A DNA stretch of 64,000 nt from Lichenostomus cassidix (taxonomy: Eukaryota > Chordata > Aves > Passeriformes > Meliphagidae). Positions 22,035-34,917 of the stretch are shown here, piece by piece. The notes beneath the pieces were generated by a model, which was given only the letters and a program-made list of their open reading frames with translations, was not told where the DNA came from and did no database searches. Every line of letters begins with the position of its first letter. The first letter of the stretch is position 1. The translations under genes and the position numbers were made by a program. Location of the stretch: assembly GCA_008360975.2 (NCBI GenBank), contig CM039210.1, positions 12,030,293 to 12,094,292 on the forward strand, in the 5' to 3' direction.

Positions 22035-23141
22035 ATGGGACCATCACTTACACGATGTATATATATGTGTAGCTTAATTTTGTTAAAATGTATCATGAGT
22101 AGCGCTAGCCATCATCCTCATGAACTGTTTAAATGGTCTCTGATCCGATGGGAAGATCAACACATCATACAAACACAAACTACTGTGGGAAACCCATCTT
22201 TTCAGATCCCAGTCGAGTCATTAGGACCATACTGGTATCCGAATCGTACTACAGATTACTATATGTGCCCAAGTTCAAATCCTGGTCTTGGATACTGTAA
22301 TCAACCAACAGCTTATTATTGTGCACATTGGGAGTGTGTAACTGTAGCAGGAAGTTGGACTCCTAGGAACAGTGACAAACATATTTCCACAGGATGGTAT
22401 CCTCAAGGGTGTACATCACCTACTAGGTACAATTATATTGACACTGGGAACTCAAATCCTAGCGGATCTGTGTGTCACGGAATTTATATAAATATCACTC
22501 AAGGGACAGATGTAGCATGGGTAGTAGGAAAAACTTGGGGAGTCAGGCTATATGTACCCGGGACCGACCTCGGGAGCCTAATATTTATAAAGAAAGAGCC
22601 CATTCCGAGTGACCCTGAACCGGTGGGGCCGAATGCAGTAATTGCAAAAGAAGTCCCCACCAACGAAGGTACCACAGTTTCCACAGAGAACAACACCCTC
22701 ACGATAGTAACAAATATACCCCCACCCACTTCAGGAAGAACAGATGAGCTATGGAAACTGATGGAAGCTAGTTATAATGTACTTAATAATACACACCCCA
22801 ATCTAACAGAACACTGCTGGTTATGTTACAACACCAGACCACCCTTCTATGAAGCACTAGGTACCACAGAGAAAGCCAGACGAATAAATGGCACAAACCC
22901 TGCACAATGTCTATGGAAAAAGGGCAGAGAACTAAGCACCGGCATAACCCTTGCACAGGTGTCAGGCCAAGGGAGATGTTTTGGGCAAGTATCTGAAAAT
23001 AAGAAACATTTGTGTAATACAACAACGCAGGCTAAAAAGGCTGAAAGACCAGCAGATTGGCTGATTCCCTCTAAAAACACCTACTGGGTGTGTGCCAGTG
23101 TGGGAGTGACACTGTGTAGTCCACTCAAGCATTTCAACTAA
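22035..23141 (+). pseudogene. env: env surface subunit (SU)
   Basis: The frame is open from 21723, but I take the ATG at 22035 because it starts a plausible signal peptide (MGPSLTRCIYMCSLILLKC). The ectodomain has many Cys and N-glycosylation sites (NRTT, NITQ, NNT, NLTE) and a C-X2-C motif (CWLC near 22817-22828) of the kind gamma Env uses to hold TM by disulfide exchange. The frame ends at a TAA at 23139-23141, before the SU/TM boundary, while TM continues in the same frame. The gene is therefore interrupted. Role: receptor binding on virions. Confidence 0.85.
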
Positions 23142-23906
23142 ACAGATTATTGTATTCAAGTTGTAATAATACCACGCATAAGCTACTACCCCGGTGATTA
23201 CGTGTACGAACACCATTCCGTTACAGAACATCATATTATGAAGCGGGAGCCAATAACAGCCATTACCATAGCAACATTGCTGGCTTTAGGAGCTACTAGA
23301 GCCAGTACAGGTATAGCATCTCTTGTAAAACAAGACAAAGAATTTACCGCTCTGCGGGTAGTAGTTGATGAAGATCTGGCTAAAATCGAGGCCTCAATCA
23401 TGGCACTTGAAACATCACTAAGATCTCTACCGGAAGTAGTTCTCCAAAATAGAAGGGGCTTAGAAATTTTACTGGCCCAAGAAGGGGGATTGTGTGTAGC
23501 ATTAAATGAAGAATGCTGCGTTTATGCTGACCACACAGGGGTAGTGAGAGATGCTATGTCTGAACTCCGTAAAGGATTAGAAAAACGCTAAAGAGAAAGA
23601 GAAAACACCCGGAATTGGTATGAAAGCTGGTTCAATACATGCCCGTGGCTTACAACCATGTTATCTACCCTAGCGGGACCTCTGGTTGTACTAATATTGA
23701 CATTTACATTTGGACCATGTATATTCAATCGACTTTTAAGTATAGTTAAGGGAAGATTGGAAGCAGCACACCTAATGCTAGTTAAGGCTAAACTAGAGAT
23801 AATACCCGATCAGCAAGAATATGGTATGGCCGAAGGACTGATCCTTAGCACAGAGGCCTTAAAGCGATTTAGCGAACAAAATGGTATTAAAGAAAGGCAC
23901 TTGTGA
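23142..23906 (+). pseudogene. env: env transmembrane subunit (TM)
   Basis: In the same frame as SU. A basic MKR site and a hydrophobic fusion-peptide-like stretch ([17 protein letters not shown]) are followed by heptads, an immunosuppressive-domain-like [16 protein letters not shown], and C-X6-C-C (CVALNEECC). A TAA at 23589-23591 interrupts before the membrane anchor ([19 protein letters not shown]) at 23658-23730. The cytoplasmic tail ends at a TGA (23904-23906) that overlaps the first bases of the 3' LTR. Both SU and TM are in one frame with two stops in total. Confidence 0.85.
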
Positions 23907-24337
23907 TAGATAAGGATTGATTCTCTAAATCGCAACAGGAAAACAGGGCCCCCACGGGCCAAAGACCTCCTGCTGGCATAAGCAGAACTTAAGCATCCTG
24001 TTTACACAAGGCTTATACAAAACTTGCAAGGTTTAGGAGGAAGGGCAGGCTACGAACATGACTATGACCTTTCAGAAGGCAGCGGCGGACCCTCTAGCAA
24101 CAGCAACAGACTACGTAGACACAGCCTTATCTCCAGCAAATGACACGTAACCCAGAAAAAAGGACTGCATAAAACCTCGGCACACACAAACCTCTGCGCG
24201 GTGTGTCTTAGGCAGAGTGAAGGAGCCTGCCTAGCCCGCCCAGCGCTGCTTTGACCTGTATCCGCTTGCTTGAATAAATTACAAATTACTGAATTGGAAT
24301 TGTCTCTGATTGACTTATTGAGACCCAATTTATGACA
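23902..24337 (+). repeat. 3' LTR of the tRNA-His ERV
   Basis: Matches the 5' LTR from TGTGATAGATAAGG to ...TTTATGACA, including the 10 bp missing there. AATAAA lies near 24274. A purine run AAAGAAAGGCAC precedes it as the likely polypurine tract. Confidence 0.9.
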
Positions 24338-25337
24338 ACTCAGAGTTAAACCCCCAAACTCTATACTATTATGACTGTATACAATAGGCGGGTGCATTTC
24401 ATCTGTTTATTTTTCCAAAGCTGTATAAAAATCCTGTGCTCTGTAATTTCCTCTGTCATCCAAACATTTCTTTCTTCCATATTCCTATATTCCCCTGTAA
24501 AAATTCCTTAAATGTTGTTTTTTTCTTCTTTACCTGAAGTTAAATCTAAGGACTGACTGCTCACTTTGGCATCTCTTTAATTTTCTAGTGAAAATTTATC
24601 TCTCACCAGAGGACAGTGATGCATAAAACCTCTGTCAGAGTAATTCAAAATTACCAAAATCTTCATTTCTAATGGGACTACAGAAATATGCTTCCTCCAT
24701 GAATTATTGCAAGCCCATCTTCTATAATGGGGTAAAGACTACTGGATAAGCAGTATAAGGAGAAACAAGAGGAGGTGACAGGTTTTTTAAAAGAACAACC
24801 CTTCATGAAAGATTTAGAACTGAAATGCTAATTCTTCTCTCCTACTGAAGAAGCAACTTTCAATTAGTTCAATTAAAAGGATGGTGATGATGCATTTATA
24901 TACATATAAAATGTGCACAAAATTTAAATCCTGTGAATTAATGTGAGCAGTCTGGGATTTTTCTTCTGCCGATCAAGTACTGTAATAGCGTGGAAAATCA
25001 ATTTAATTTTTCATATGACAAAAAAGAAGGTTAATTCAATTGAGATTGCCATCTCATCTTTAACAATGGATTTTCAATCAGTGTTCCTAAAATTATTTTG
25101 CAAGGAAGCAATATCCAGTAATAACTTGAATTTAGATCACCACACAATCCAGCTATTTAAACTGTACTTTCAGCACACTTAGTTTTCACGTTTTGTATTT
25201 TTCCCTCATTTAAATCCCTAGCATGAATCTATACAATGATGTTAGAAAAGGTTCCTTTTTTTATTACTTTAAATTCAAATACAAAAACAAACATTTGTAT
25301 CAGTTTTGCCTTTTTTTTTATATGCACTGTTTCGTTA
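24338..25337. other. AT-rich spacer
   Basis: No coding or repeat signal was identified. One string at 24387-24400 (GCGGGTGCATTTCATC) resembles, in inverted orientation, the sequence left of the ERV at 17016-17031. Confidence 0.4.
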
Positions 25338-26647
25338 TGTCATGGGTTTTAGACAGGACATTGCCAGGAGGACGCACAGAAAAAGAAAAAGGGCAACCAG
25401 GCTCCAAGCTTAAAGTTGCAAAAGAGTGTTTTAATTACCTAACAGAGTTGGAGGATAAATGCAGGCAAAAATAAACTTTTCATACAGTTTTTGTTCACTC
25501 CCCCCTCCCTCTTACGAACCTATAGTATTCACCCCCTTTCCTCCTTTACAATCAACAAGCTGGGTGGGGGGCAGGGTGTGGGGTCTCTTCTCAGTCCACA
25601 GAGCAGATTCTCAAATTTACTCATCACCACAATTCTTCTACTACAAATACTCTTTATCTCTACTTGTTTCTCTCTCTCTCCAGACAGTTTTTTTCTGCTC
25701 TCACCCCCACCCTCTTAAGAAGCAGTCTCTGCACTCACCCCCCCCCTTCCCTCTTTCCAAACCAGCAGCGCAGACAGGGGGCAGGTTGAGGGGTTCTCTG
25801 GTCAGTCCAATCAGGAAAAGAGGTTCTCTACTTAGTCAGGGGTCCTTCCCACGAGAGACAGTCCTCTGGGAACTTCTTTGGCGTGGGTCCAATCTCACGA
25901 GCAACATCCTGCCCGAATCCTGCTGCAACGTGAGTCTTTTTGTCCATAAGATGTTGTGCAGACTCTCCCGAGCCAAGGCCAGGCTGCTTCCATGCCAGGA
26001 GCAAGGCCTTTCTCTCCCAGTCAAGGCCTTTTGCAGTTTTAACTCTTAGATGAGACTCCTACTAGTTCACAGTCTTTTCCAGGCATCCACCTGCTCCTCT
26101 GGAGTGGGCTGTGGGTGAATTTCTGCATCCTTATGGACTCCATGGGCTGCAGGAGAAACTTCTTGCTCCCCTCATAGCTTTCACCACGGCTAGCAGAAAG
26201 TTTTCAGCTCCGGTGCCGGGAGCACTGGAGCACCCCTTCCCCCCCCTTCTTCACTGACCTTCGCATCTCCATGCTGTTCTCCCTCACATATTTTCACCTC
26301 CACCTCCTCCTCCTCCAACTACAAAGAAGTGAAAGAAGTGCGTACCTGCTTAGTTTTGATTTCTTCTTAAATATGTTTTTACAGAGGCATAACCAGCACC
26401 TCCAATTGGCCCAAACTTGGCCAGTAGCATGTCCATCACCTTCAGAGCCATCAGAGATTGGCTCTGCTGGACTTGATATAAAAACTTCCAGAACTTACAC
26501 TCAGGACACACAGGAGCCATCTTTGTGCCACTCCCCACCCCTCAGACACCTCCCCAGGCCTACCACAACAGCTTCTGAGGGGTCCCAATTTCTCCTAGAT
26601 GTTAAAAAATACTTTACTGATGTTTTGGGCCAATCAAAACCACCACA
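25338..26647 (-). repeat. Long solo LTR, reverse strand
   Basis: About 1.3 kb. On the minus strand it starts TGTGGTGGTTTTGATTGG and ends ...AAAACCCATGACA. Flanks CGTTA (25333-25337) and CCTTA (26648-26652) are a 5-bp duplication with one mismatch. Its start resembles the plus-strand LTR at 30584 and both contain an AGAGCCAATCTCTGATGGCT-type string, so they belong to related families. Confidence 0.75.
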
Positions 26648-29530
26648 CCTTATCACAGTATTTTTTAATCTATCAGTTCGTTTACCTTCACAAACACATC
26701 TCTGGGTATACATGACCAGAGAGAAGTATCATGTATATTTAAAATTATTATTACAATATTAGAAAAAGTGCCCATTTTTGAACCCAAACAATATGTAAAA
26801 CCCTTCACCAAAGCATGAACATAAGCTTCAAAACAGAATAGATGTACAAGTTCTGTCAGTAGCAAACCCCCACTCTATTCTCTATCCCCTGTATGCAGAA
26901 AACAGTTGAGTAACCTTTATGGAAAACACTCTAAAAACTTTCAGGTGTAGGCTGACATCTACTGTGGAAAAATTTGACCTGAAGAATTAAAGTTTGACAT
27001 AAGCAACTGAAAGAAGGTTTTAGGAAGAGTGTTAGGAAATTTTAATTTTAGAAATCCCTCCCAACTCTGACAATAAGACATTAATGCACATTGAATCAAA
27101 TGTTGCCTTAAATTAATAGTTACACCAAACTTACATCAGTGTAACTAAAAGAATAACGGACCCTCCAAATATGATAAAGCACTCTGGGATCTTTTTAGGC
27201 ATTTAAAGCCTAAAATATTTTAATCAATAATTTATTATATATTTGGACAGAGCCCAGAAAAGTAGGGCCTAATTTTGTTGCGGTCTTTAGGTGTGACTGC
27301 AATATAAATGTTATAATAAAAATAATAGCAATAAATAGAATTGCAACACATTATTTTCTCCTTAGTATTTGGAAGAGAGAAATACATATTTGGAAAGAAC
27401 TCACATTTTCTCATTTTTTTGTTATCAGGAACTATTAATTTACATAAACCTTTGAAGCTACAGTTTATAGATAACAATTCTGATGTTTAAAGGCATGAAG
27501 AGTTTACCTTTGTAAAACAATACCAATTCTCACTCAAATCTAGTAATGAAACAAGATACTGATGACTGGAAAAGATGTTTCATTGAGAGCAAACTGATTA
27601 AAGCCTCCGGCAAATGAAGGCAGAAATAGCATCTTAAAACATCTCGACTTGTTCACAGTAGTCTCATGGTAAAAAAAAATATAAATTAAGGTAAATTGCT
27701 CCTTTTCATTGACAAGGAGAGGTGGTTCCAAAATAGACCTAGACTGGTGATTTAAGCGTTGGGCTCCCACCATTTTCTATTACTCTAATAAAAAGTTGAC
27801 ATTTTTGGTAGAATATGATGGTGTCTCTATTTTTATTGGCTAGGAATTCTATTTTTTTAAGTGATTCCTTCAATGAATTTATTTAATATGGTTTACCAAT
27901 ATTTCCAACCTCACCATGGAAAAGCCATCAGAATGGCATTAGGTCATGGGTCCTGAATGAAGCTGTCAGCAAGGATTAATAAACTGTGATATCTGCCCAA
28001 AAGCTTTCATTTTTTTTATTTAAACAACATATTGCAAGTCAAAATGCAGTGTAATATTTTGTGAAACTAGCCCAGCTAGTCTGTCAGAACAGACAACAGA
28101 TGACAGTCATCATTGTTAGGAAAAAACTCCATTCTGGAGCCGTGAATCTTAAGGACAGAGGCAGCAACTCTTGAAGCAATACTGGAAAATGTTTAATAAG
28201 TTATCTTCCCTTTATAGAAACCACCATAAAATGTATTATCTTGAAAAAAGATACATGGAATTCACTTTTTTTCCCCAGTCCATAGCTTGTAAACTAATAA
28301 TTAAAATATTATTCTCTCTTCTTTAAGATCTGTATAGATTTCATCTTGTTATGGAGAAACATTCTTTTACTATTTTTAATCTAAAACTTGTCATCAGAAC
28401 TTTGCCGTAAACTACTGATATATACAGTCAACATTTTAAAATCCAAATTCAAATGTTCAGACAGATACAGTAACACTAGGATTATCTATTGCAACACTGA
28501 CTTTCTGTATTTTTTGTTAGGTAGGAAAGTTTATGAAACTGCATAGCATAATCCTTCAGGGCTAAAGAGTAATGCAAGTATAACTGAATATTAAAGGGAT
28601 AATTCAAATTCAACATAGCACGGTCACTGGGAAATAGGGGCTTTTAGAAAACCCATTTATTAAGGCAACTTTTTTTCTATATGCTTGTATGTTTCAGCTT
28701 ATATATGAAGGAATAAAGATTTTTTTTTATATTCAGTATAAAATAACAGAGATCAGGCTCTAGATCTATGTTACACATTTCAAAGCCCATAATAGACCTA
28801 GAGTTTAACAGTCTTTTATGGAAGAGTGCTATAAAATTAAATAAAGATAAAACTAATAGAGTTTTTACAGAAATTACTCAAAAAATATACAGAATATGTA
28901 ACAGGAGGGTCGTTTTGTTCCAGGCTACAGAATTTTATAGCAAGTGTAAATCTTTTACTAAATTACATATATAAAATAATTGTTAAATAAATTCTGTAGG
29001 ACACTTCATTAGAATGCAAATATATTCTGAACTAATATTTCTATTTTTCAACTCTTATAGTTGCTCATAAGGACTTAAATTTTCTAGTTCTTTCTTCCTG
29101 CAGTCTTCAAACAATAAATTATTTGTGCTCACCCCTTTTCAATGCACCCTGTTTGGCAAAGAGTACCTTTAGTAGCTGGAATGCTGTTGGTAACACAGCA
29201 GTTACTTTTGCTGAGGCACCAGAGCTCTCTACACACTTCCTAGGAAAGAAGGCAGAAGTAAGTTGATAAGAAAAATGGCCTAAAATTGCTTTCATTCCTC
29301 ATACACACACATATACACAAATTTGTTTTGAACAGAGACTGTAAGAATTGTGCTGGAGAGTTAAATTTATAGATGTTTGTGAAACACTCTGGAGCAATTT
29401 TAAAGGCACCACATTTTACCTAAGAATATTCTGCCAAAAAAATCTGCAAGCATCAAAATGTAGACTACAGGAATATGTTTTTGTTCTAGGTTGCAATATA
29501 GATGTAGTTAAGTATTCTATTACCACCAGC
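26648..29530. other. AT-rich spacer, no gene seen
   Basis: Nearly 2.9 kb of AT-rich DNA. Open frames are short and without motifs, and no repeat was recognised. It may be unique host sequence. Confidence 0.45.
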
Positions 29531-30003
29531 TGTGGGCCGTTAGCTGCTATCAGCTGCTAATGACCCACTCCGGATGACAGGCAATGGGCCATCCATTAGC
29601 TATTATCAGCTGCTAACGACCCACCCCGCATGACAGGCAATGGGCCATCAGGGACCCACCGTGTGACCCATGGACTTATCTCATCCCATTGTGGGATGCT
29701 CTGCCCAGGAGGGAGGAGCCAGGTGTTCCCACCTGGATATAACCTGGCCTTGGAACTGCCTGAGCTAGCCCTGTCTACTGGGTTCCCAGAGGACAAGAGC
29801 TACCACTGGACCTTCAGCTGGAGACCAGACCTTCACAGGATCACCGCTTGAACTGAACTACTTCAGTTGGACTGCTACTACCACCCTAACAGGGTGTCAG
29901 TTTGTATCTGACTTTGTCAGTGCTTTTCCTTGTATTATTTCACTTATTTTTAATTTCAATCTTGACTTGTGATCTCCCACTGGTTTGTTTTCAAACCAAC
30001 ACA
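29531..30003 (+). repeat. Solo LTR with internal ~70-bp duplication
   Basis: Starts TGTGGGCCGTTAGC and ends ...CAAACCAACACA. The first ~140 bp hold two copies of a unit containing ATCAGCTGCTAA and ATGACAGGCAATGGGCCATC, typical of LTR enhancer duplications. A GATATAACC promoter-like site lies near 29736. No target duplication is obvious. Confidence 0.55.
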
Positions 30004-30578
30004 GTTTTTCACACCCGTCATGCAAGTAATGTTTTATAGGGTTTGTTTTCTTGCAAAAGTAGTCTTCAGATGTGCTGTACTATCTCCATTACTGTTGGTC
30101 TCTGCCTGAATATTTCATTATACTATTAGTTTTGAAATATAAACCAGCAACGCTTTTTTTTTGTTTCTTTTATTTTAAACCAAAAAGTTTCTGAGCTCAG
30201 ACTACTTGCGCTCATCTTCTGTAACACATGCTAAAACAGTGCACATGTATTCAGCACTAATTGAGCTACATACTAATATATTCCCTTTAGGCTTTTTATA
30301 TTTGTGGCTGATATTTTATAAATTATTTACCCTACACTATTTCCCTACATTGTCAATCTTAAACAAACACAGGTTGATTGTTTTTTCAAATAATCTTTTT
30401 TCTTACAATGCTTTCTCATTTGGTTTTGCATATTTACTCAATTTAAATTCAGCCAGTTTTGTTGACATTAGAGCTTCATTGTTAAAACTAAGGGTTGTAA
30501 TTCATAATGTGAGCATGATTCAGAGTTCGCTGAGTGATTTGAAAATCTTCAAAGTCGCTTCAGTTGCCTCTGGATTGG
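30004..30578. other. AT-rich spacer
   Basis: No feature recognised. A 136-codon plus frame (30206-30616) is Phe/Leu/Ile-rich, as expected of AT-rich DNA, and runs into the next LTR. Confidence 0.4.
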
Positions 30579-30583
30579 GCTAT

Positions 30584-31671
30584 TGTGTTGGTTTTGTTTG
30601 GCCTGGTTTTTGGTAGCGGGGGGGCCACAAAGATGGCTCCTGTGAGAAGCTTCTGGAAGCTTTCACCATGTCCAGCAGAGCCAATCTCTGATGGCTCTGA
30701 AGATGATGTACATGCCCCTGGCCAAGCCTGGGCCAATTAGAGAGGTTGGTAATGCCTCTGTGATGACATATTTAATAAGAAATCAAAACAAAGTGTACAT
30801 GCAGTTTTGTTTTTTTCTAGCCAGAGAAGGAGGAGGAGGTGAGAACATGTGAGGGAACAACATGGAGGCACCAAGGTTAGTGGAGAAAGTGGGGGAGGAG
30901 ATGCTCCAGGCGCCAGAGCCGAATTTCTTCTGCAGGCCATAGTGAAGACCATAATGAAACAAGCTGTCCCCCTGCAGCCCATGGGGGTCCACAGGGGATG
31001 CAAAAATCCACTTGCAGCCTGTGGGAGAGGTGCCCACGTTAGAGAGGGTGGATGCCTGGAGGAGGCTGTGATCCAGTGGGAGTCCCAGTAGAGAGAGAGG
31101 GCCTTTGTTTCCAAGCTGGAACAGCCTGCCCTTGGAGGACTGCACCCTGTGGATGAGTGACCCATGACGCAGCAGTTTTGGGAGGACTGTTTGCCCATGG
31201 GACAAGCTCACATTGCAGCAAGTTTGGGTGGACTGCTGCTCATGAGATGGACCCACACTAAAAAGGTTCACGAACAGCTGTCTCCCATGGGAGGGACCCC
31301 GCAGCAACGCAGGGGAAGGACTCCTCTCCCTAAGCAGCGGAAGAAGATTCTGGTGATGGACTAACCAAAACCCCCACACCTTGTCCTCCTGCGCTATTGG
31401 TGGGAAAGAGGGAGGGGTTGGGGGTAGGAATGGTGTCTTAAGGACTTATTATACTTCTCATTATCCTCCTTCTGTCTCTGTTAGTAATAAATTCACTTTG
31501 CAACTCTAAGTTGAGACTGTTTTGCCCTTGAAGTAATTTCTCCTGGTTCTTCATCTCAACTCATGAACCCTTTTATTATATTTTTTCCCTCTCCTCTGCC
31601 CAGCTGTGGTAGGGGAGAGCAGAGTAAACTGTCGTAAGTGCCTAGCATTTAGCCAGGATTAAACCACAACA
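30584..31671 (+). repeat. Solo LTR (1.09 kb) with 5-bp duplication
   Basis: Starts TGTGTTGGTTTTGTTTGG and ends ...TTAAACCACAACA. GCTAT lies immediately on both sides (30579-30583 and 31672-31676). AATAAA lies near 31486. The GC-rich middle gives spurious open frames on the minus strand. Confidence 0.85.
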
Positions 31672-31676
31672 GCTAT

Positions 31677-33036
31677 GTATGTAGAATGGAATCAGAAGTC
31701 TTTTGCTTTTATCGTAACTGATTTACGTGATCATGTGTATTACTTCATGATATGCGTAAGAGCTCATAAACTGCCTATAGATATTTTCTGGTTTTAAGTA
31801 TTTTTGAAAATTGGAATGATACTCAGATTTTTAATGATCTTTTGATAGCTATTACCAGTTCATTTTATTTAACAGCTGCTTGAAAACATTTCCTACAAAT
31901 AATTCTTATACAGATTCCTAGAGCTGAACCTTAGTATAAAGAGCAAGAAGGAAAAGACAGTGTGAGTAAAAAAGTTATTAGTTTCCCCCCCTCCATCTGG
32001 AACCTAGACTGCCTTTCCTATAAATCTCAAGAGAAACAACTGTAAAGTTTTACCCAAAGATTCACGTTTCTTTCATTGTACTCCAAATAAAAATAGATTT
32101 ATTTATACATTATTCACTAGCAGCTGCAGTAACAGTTTTTCTTGAATAAGGCAAAATTTTTTCCAAGTTTAAATCAGCTGGTGCCATTCTTGCAGGACTC
32201 ATATATGCAGTCTATTTAGCTTCAGAGTTGCTAGAAGCAAGATATCGTTTTTAATATCCATTTAAAAAAACATATTAGAATGGTCTGAATTGATGAGGAA
32301 TAAGTACTGATGATTTCTCAAGTTTCCATCCCTTTTTTGACAATTAGGTCTAAACTACTTCATTATATTGTTCTGCACCAACTGCTATTTGGTGAGTGGC
32401 TCTATGAAAACTTGAGTGAACCATGGAATAAATTGTCATTCTTGAGCATCTTTTTAGGAAAATATTGCCACTTGTAAAAGCATACCTGCAGCCAATGTAG
32501 ACTATCTTACTTTTTAAATGTGAATTTTTCATTGAAGAAATGCAAACAGTATAAATATTTACTTAAATCTCTGAATAAACCACTTGCTTTTGCCACTGAG
32601 TTGATAACATTTTTGGATTAAGATACACTTTAACAAATAAACATATGGTTTAAAATACCAAATAGTACAGGGAAAGCACAGAAGATATATCACAAAGATT
32701 CTTGAAAAATCTTCTTACCGGATTACAAATTTCAAAGCCATTAAGTTGTCAACATTCAACACTAAATCAAATTCACATCAAAATCAACCATGAATCCAAA
32801 CTTCGATCTGGTATTGATTTTAAACCTAAAATTGGTTCCTTTCAGACACAGTATGAGGTGCTCCTATCATAATCTTGTGTGGATATTGAAGGGCTGCAAG
32901 CAGAAGCTTTCCCTGGGAGCCTCTCCTTTCCCATGCAAACTATGAAACAATGAAATGATTTTGTAAATAATAACTGAATACCTGCTCTTTTCCCTGATCT
33001 GTTTTGGGTTTAAGGCAGAGAGTGTTTGGAATTGGG
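31677..33036. other. AT-rich spacer
   Basis: No recognisable gene or repeat. Confidence 0.4.
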
Positions 33037-33206
33037 TGTTGTAGGACTTCAGCCAATCACCCCGGGGGGTGGGTGACCACTGATCAAACACCCATGGTGT
33101 TTTAGCACATATAAGCAGAGGTGTAACAATAAACTCACTCTCGGTGCTTTGCTGGATGTGTGTTCGTGTGTGTGCCTGCTGCTTCATTCTGGGTAAAACA
33201 GCGACA
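33037..33206 (+). repeat. Short solo LTR, beta/alpha type
   Basis: About 170 bp: TGTTGTAGGACTTC..., promoter CATATAAGCAGAGG near 33107, AATAAA near 33128, and end ...AACAGCGACA, the same terminal string as the LTR at 1341-1539. No clean target duplication. Confidence 0.55.
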
Positions 33207-33284
33207 ATCTTGCCTTCTATACTATTTCATCTAATTTACTTGCTAATTTTGCTGAGCAAAATTAATCTATTTGCTTATGTTTCA

Positions 33285-34258
33285 TGCCTCAGTCTTCTCT
33301 GGCAATCTCTTTTCCCACACCTCTCGATGGGGACTGGAGGAGCAAAGTCCTTCCCACTGTGAGTGAAGATCAAGTTCCTGACCACCCGAGGAACCTGAAC
33401 ATACATAAGTCTATGGGACCTGATGAGATGCATCCCAGTGATGCTGAATTGAGTTTTGCCTTTTTCTTTTATGTATTTTCTATATTCTTTACACATATAT
33501 TTGTAGCCCTGTAGCCTATCATAATATTCGTTGCTAACATTTTGCCTACTCTATTAGACAGAAAGACAAAATAAATTCCCCAGCAGCTCCAAGCTGGGGG
33601 TCTAAGGTTAGATTCTCGGGGAAGCCAAGGTTGAAACTAGCTCTCCGAGACACATTTCCATAAACAAAGTTTAGTTCCTATCTAGAGGAGGGGAAATTAA
33701 AAAAGAGTTGAACTGGGGGACAATTGCCTCACCCCTTATGTCTCTAATTGAGGATTTTTGTCAGATATGCTAATTTGCTAAACATATAAAAATTGTATAC
33801 ATGTTATGCTATGTGTGCATCTTTGCCATTTTCCATCTGGTGAATTGTGCATCTAAGGATCCTTATAAAGGTAACCCCTTTTTTATTACCCTAACTGTGT
33901 CTGGCTCATGATTTTAGGACCAGCAAAAAGGCATCACCAGAGTCCTGAGGGAATTGACCAATGTAGTTGCCAAGCCACCCTCCATGATATTTGAAAAGTC
34001 CTGGCAGTCAGGTGAAGTCCCAGGTGATTGGAAAAACGGAACTATTGCACCCATCTTTAAAAATGGGTACAAAGGAGGACCTTGGGAACTACTGACCTGT
34101 CAGCCTCACTTCTGTGCCTAGGAAGATCATGGAAAAGGTCCTCCTAGAAGCTGTGCTAAGGCACATGGAGGACAGGGAGGTGATTCAAGACAACCAGCAT
34201 GGCTTCACCAAGGGCAAATCCTGCCTCACTGACCTAGTGGCCTTCTATGATGGAGTGA
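33285..34258 (+). mobile_element. CR1 LINE ORF2 fragment, split by a solo LTR
   Basis: Conserved CR1 reverse transcriptase text is visible: NIHKSMGPDEMHP before 33438, then after the inserted LTR the segment from 33937 translates around [26 protein letters not shown] and [17 protein letters not shown]. It is interrupted at 34258 by the gag-only ERV and resumes at 38017. This non-LTR retrotransposon polymerase copies its RNA at the target site. Frameshifts show that this copy is dead. Confidence 0.85.
33439..33936 (+). repeat. Solo gamma LTR inside CR1, 4-bp duplication
   Basis: 498 bp, starting TGATGC and ending GCATCA (perfect 6-bp terminal inverted repeat). CCAG flanks it on both sides (33435-33438, 33937-33940), the 4-bp duplication of many gammaretroviruses. 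It matches the 5' LTR of the minus-strand gamma ERV at 54606-54694/62647-63073, sharing GATATGCTAATTTG and TGTATACATGTT. Confidence 0.85.
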
Positions 34259-34630
34259 TGTTGGAAAATGCAGTTTTCCAGCAAAACTTATGCTAACTAA
34301 ACAGGCTTGAACAAAGCCTCAGCATAGTCAGGCCTCAGTAAAAATCCTAACAAGCTGTTATGAGAAACTAACACCTGGGAACCACAGCTGTGTTTCTGAG
34401 CTGTGGGAAGAATGTCATGAGAAAGAATAGGGAGTCAGAAGTGTTATGAGAAAGAATAAGGGAGTCAACAGGAGGATCCCTGAATGTGTGAGAACAAACT
34501 GCAGATACGTGTGTAACTATAATTAGTAACATCTGTAACAGTATATAAGTTTCTCGTTTGGTGAAATAAAATGGAGCTTGCTTATATCATACATTGAGAC
34601 TGCCGTGAGTTCCCTCTCGTCGTTACGTTA
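34259..34630 (+). repeat. 5' LTR of the gag-only ERV
   Basis: Starts TGTTGGAAAATGC. TATATAAG lies near 34542, and AATAAA near 34566. Ends ...CGTTACGTTA (the 3' copy ends ...CGTCA). Confidence 0.9.
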
Positions 34631-34632
34631 AA

Positions 34633-34650
34633 TGGTGAGCCCGACGTGAT
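34633..34650 (+). promoter_or_regulatory. Primer binding site, tRNA-Trp-like
   Basis: TGGTGAGCCCGACGTGAT differs by one base from the avian leukosis tRNA-Trp site and follows the LTR after two bases. Confidence 0.85.
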
Positions 34651-34917
34651 ACGGAGTTAGCAGGATTTAGAACCGACGACCACGGACACTGGCAGCAGAG
34701 TTTTACGACCCTGCCCAGAGAGCGACGAGACTGGAGAGGCCCCGGGGGCAGCGCCGGGGGGCTATGAGAGCCTGGGCCGAAAAAGACCCACTTCCGGATG
34801 GGCTAATAAACCTCGGAAAAGCTGCACTGATCGTAGCGACCGCGTTATAAGCAGAGACGCCCCAACGGAGCGCTCGGACGGCGGCGACTGCGTAACTTTA
34901 AACCCAGCTGGTACGGA

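Larger units (their letters stand above)
17045..24337 (+). mobile_element. tRNA-His gammaretroviral ERV, defective
   Basis: A provirus of 7.3 kb with two LTRs, a tRNA-His-type primer site, gag, an internally deleted pol, a Cys-rich ORF and env. The protease and most of RT are missing, gag and env carry stops, and no target duplication is visible (TTTC on the left, CAACTC or ACTC on the right). That suggests rearrangement after insertion. The LTRs differ by a 10-bp deletion plus substitutions. Confidence 0.9.

Noticed and set aside
30737..31379. Minus-strand frames of 153 and 198 codons
   Set aside because: They lie inside a solo LTR defined by an exact GCTAT duplication and show no protein motif.
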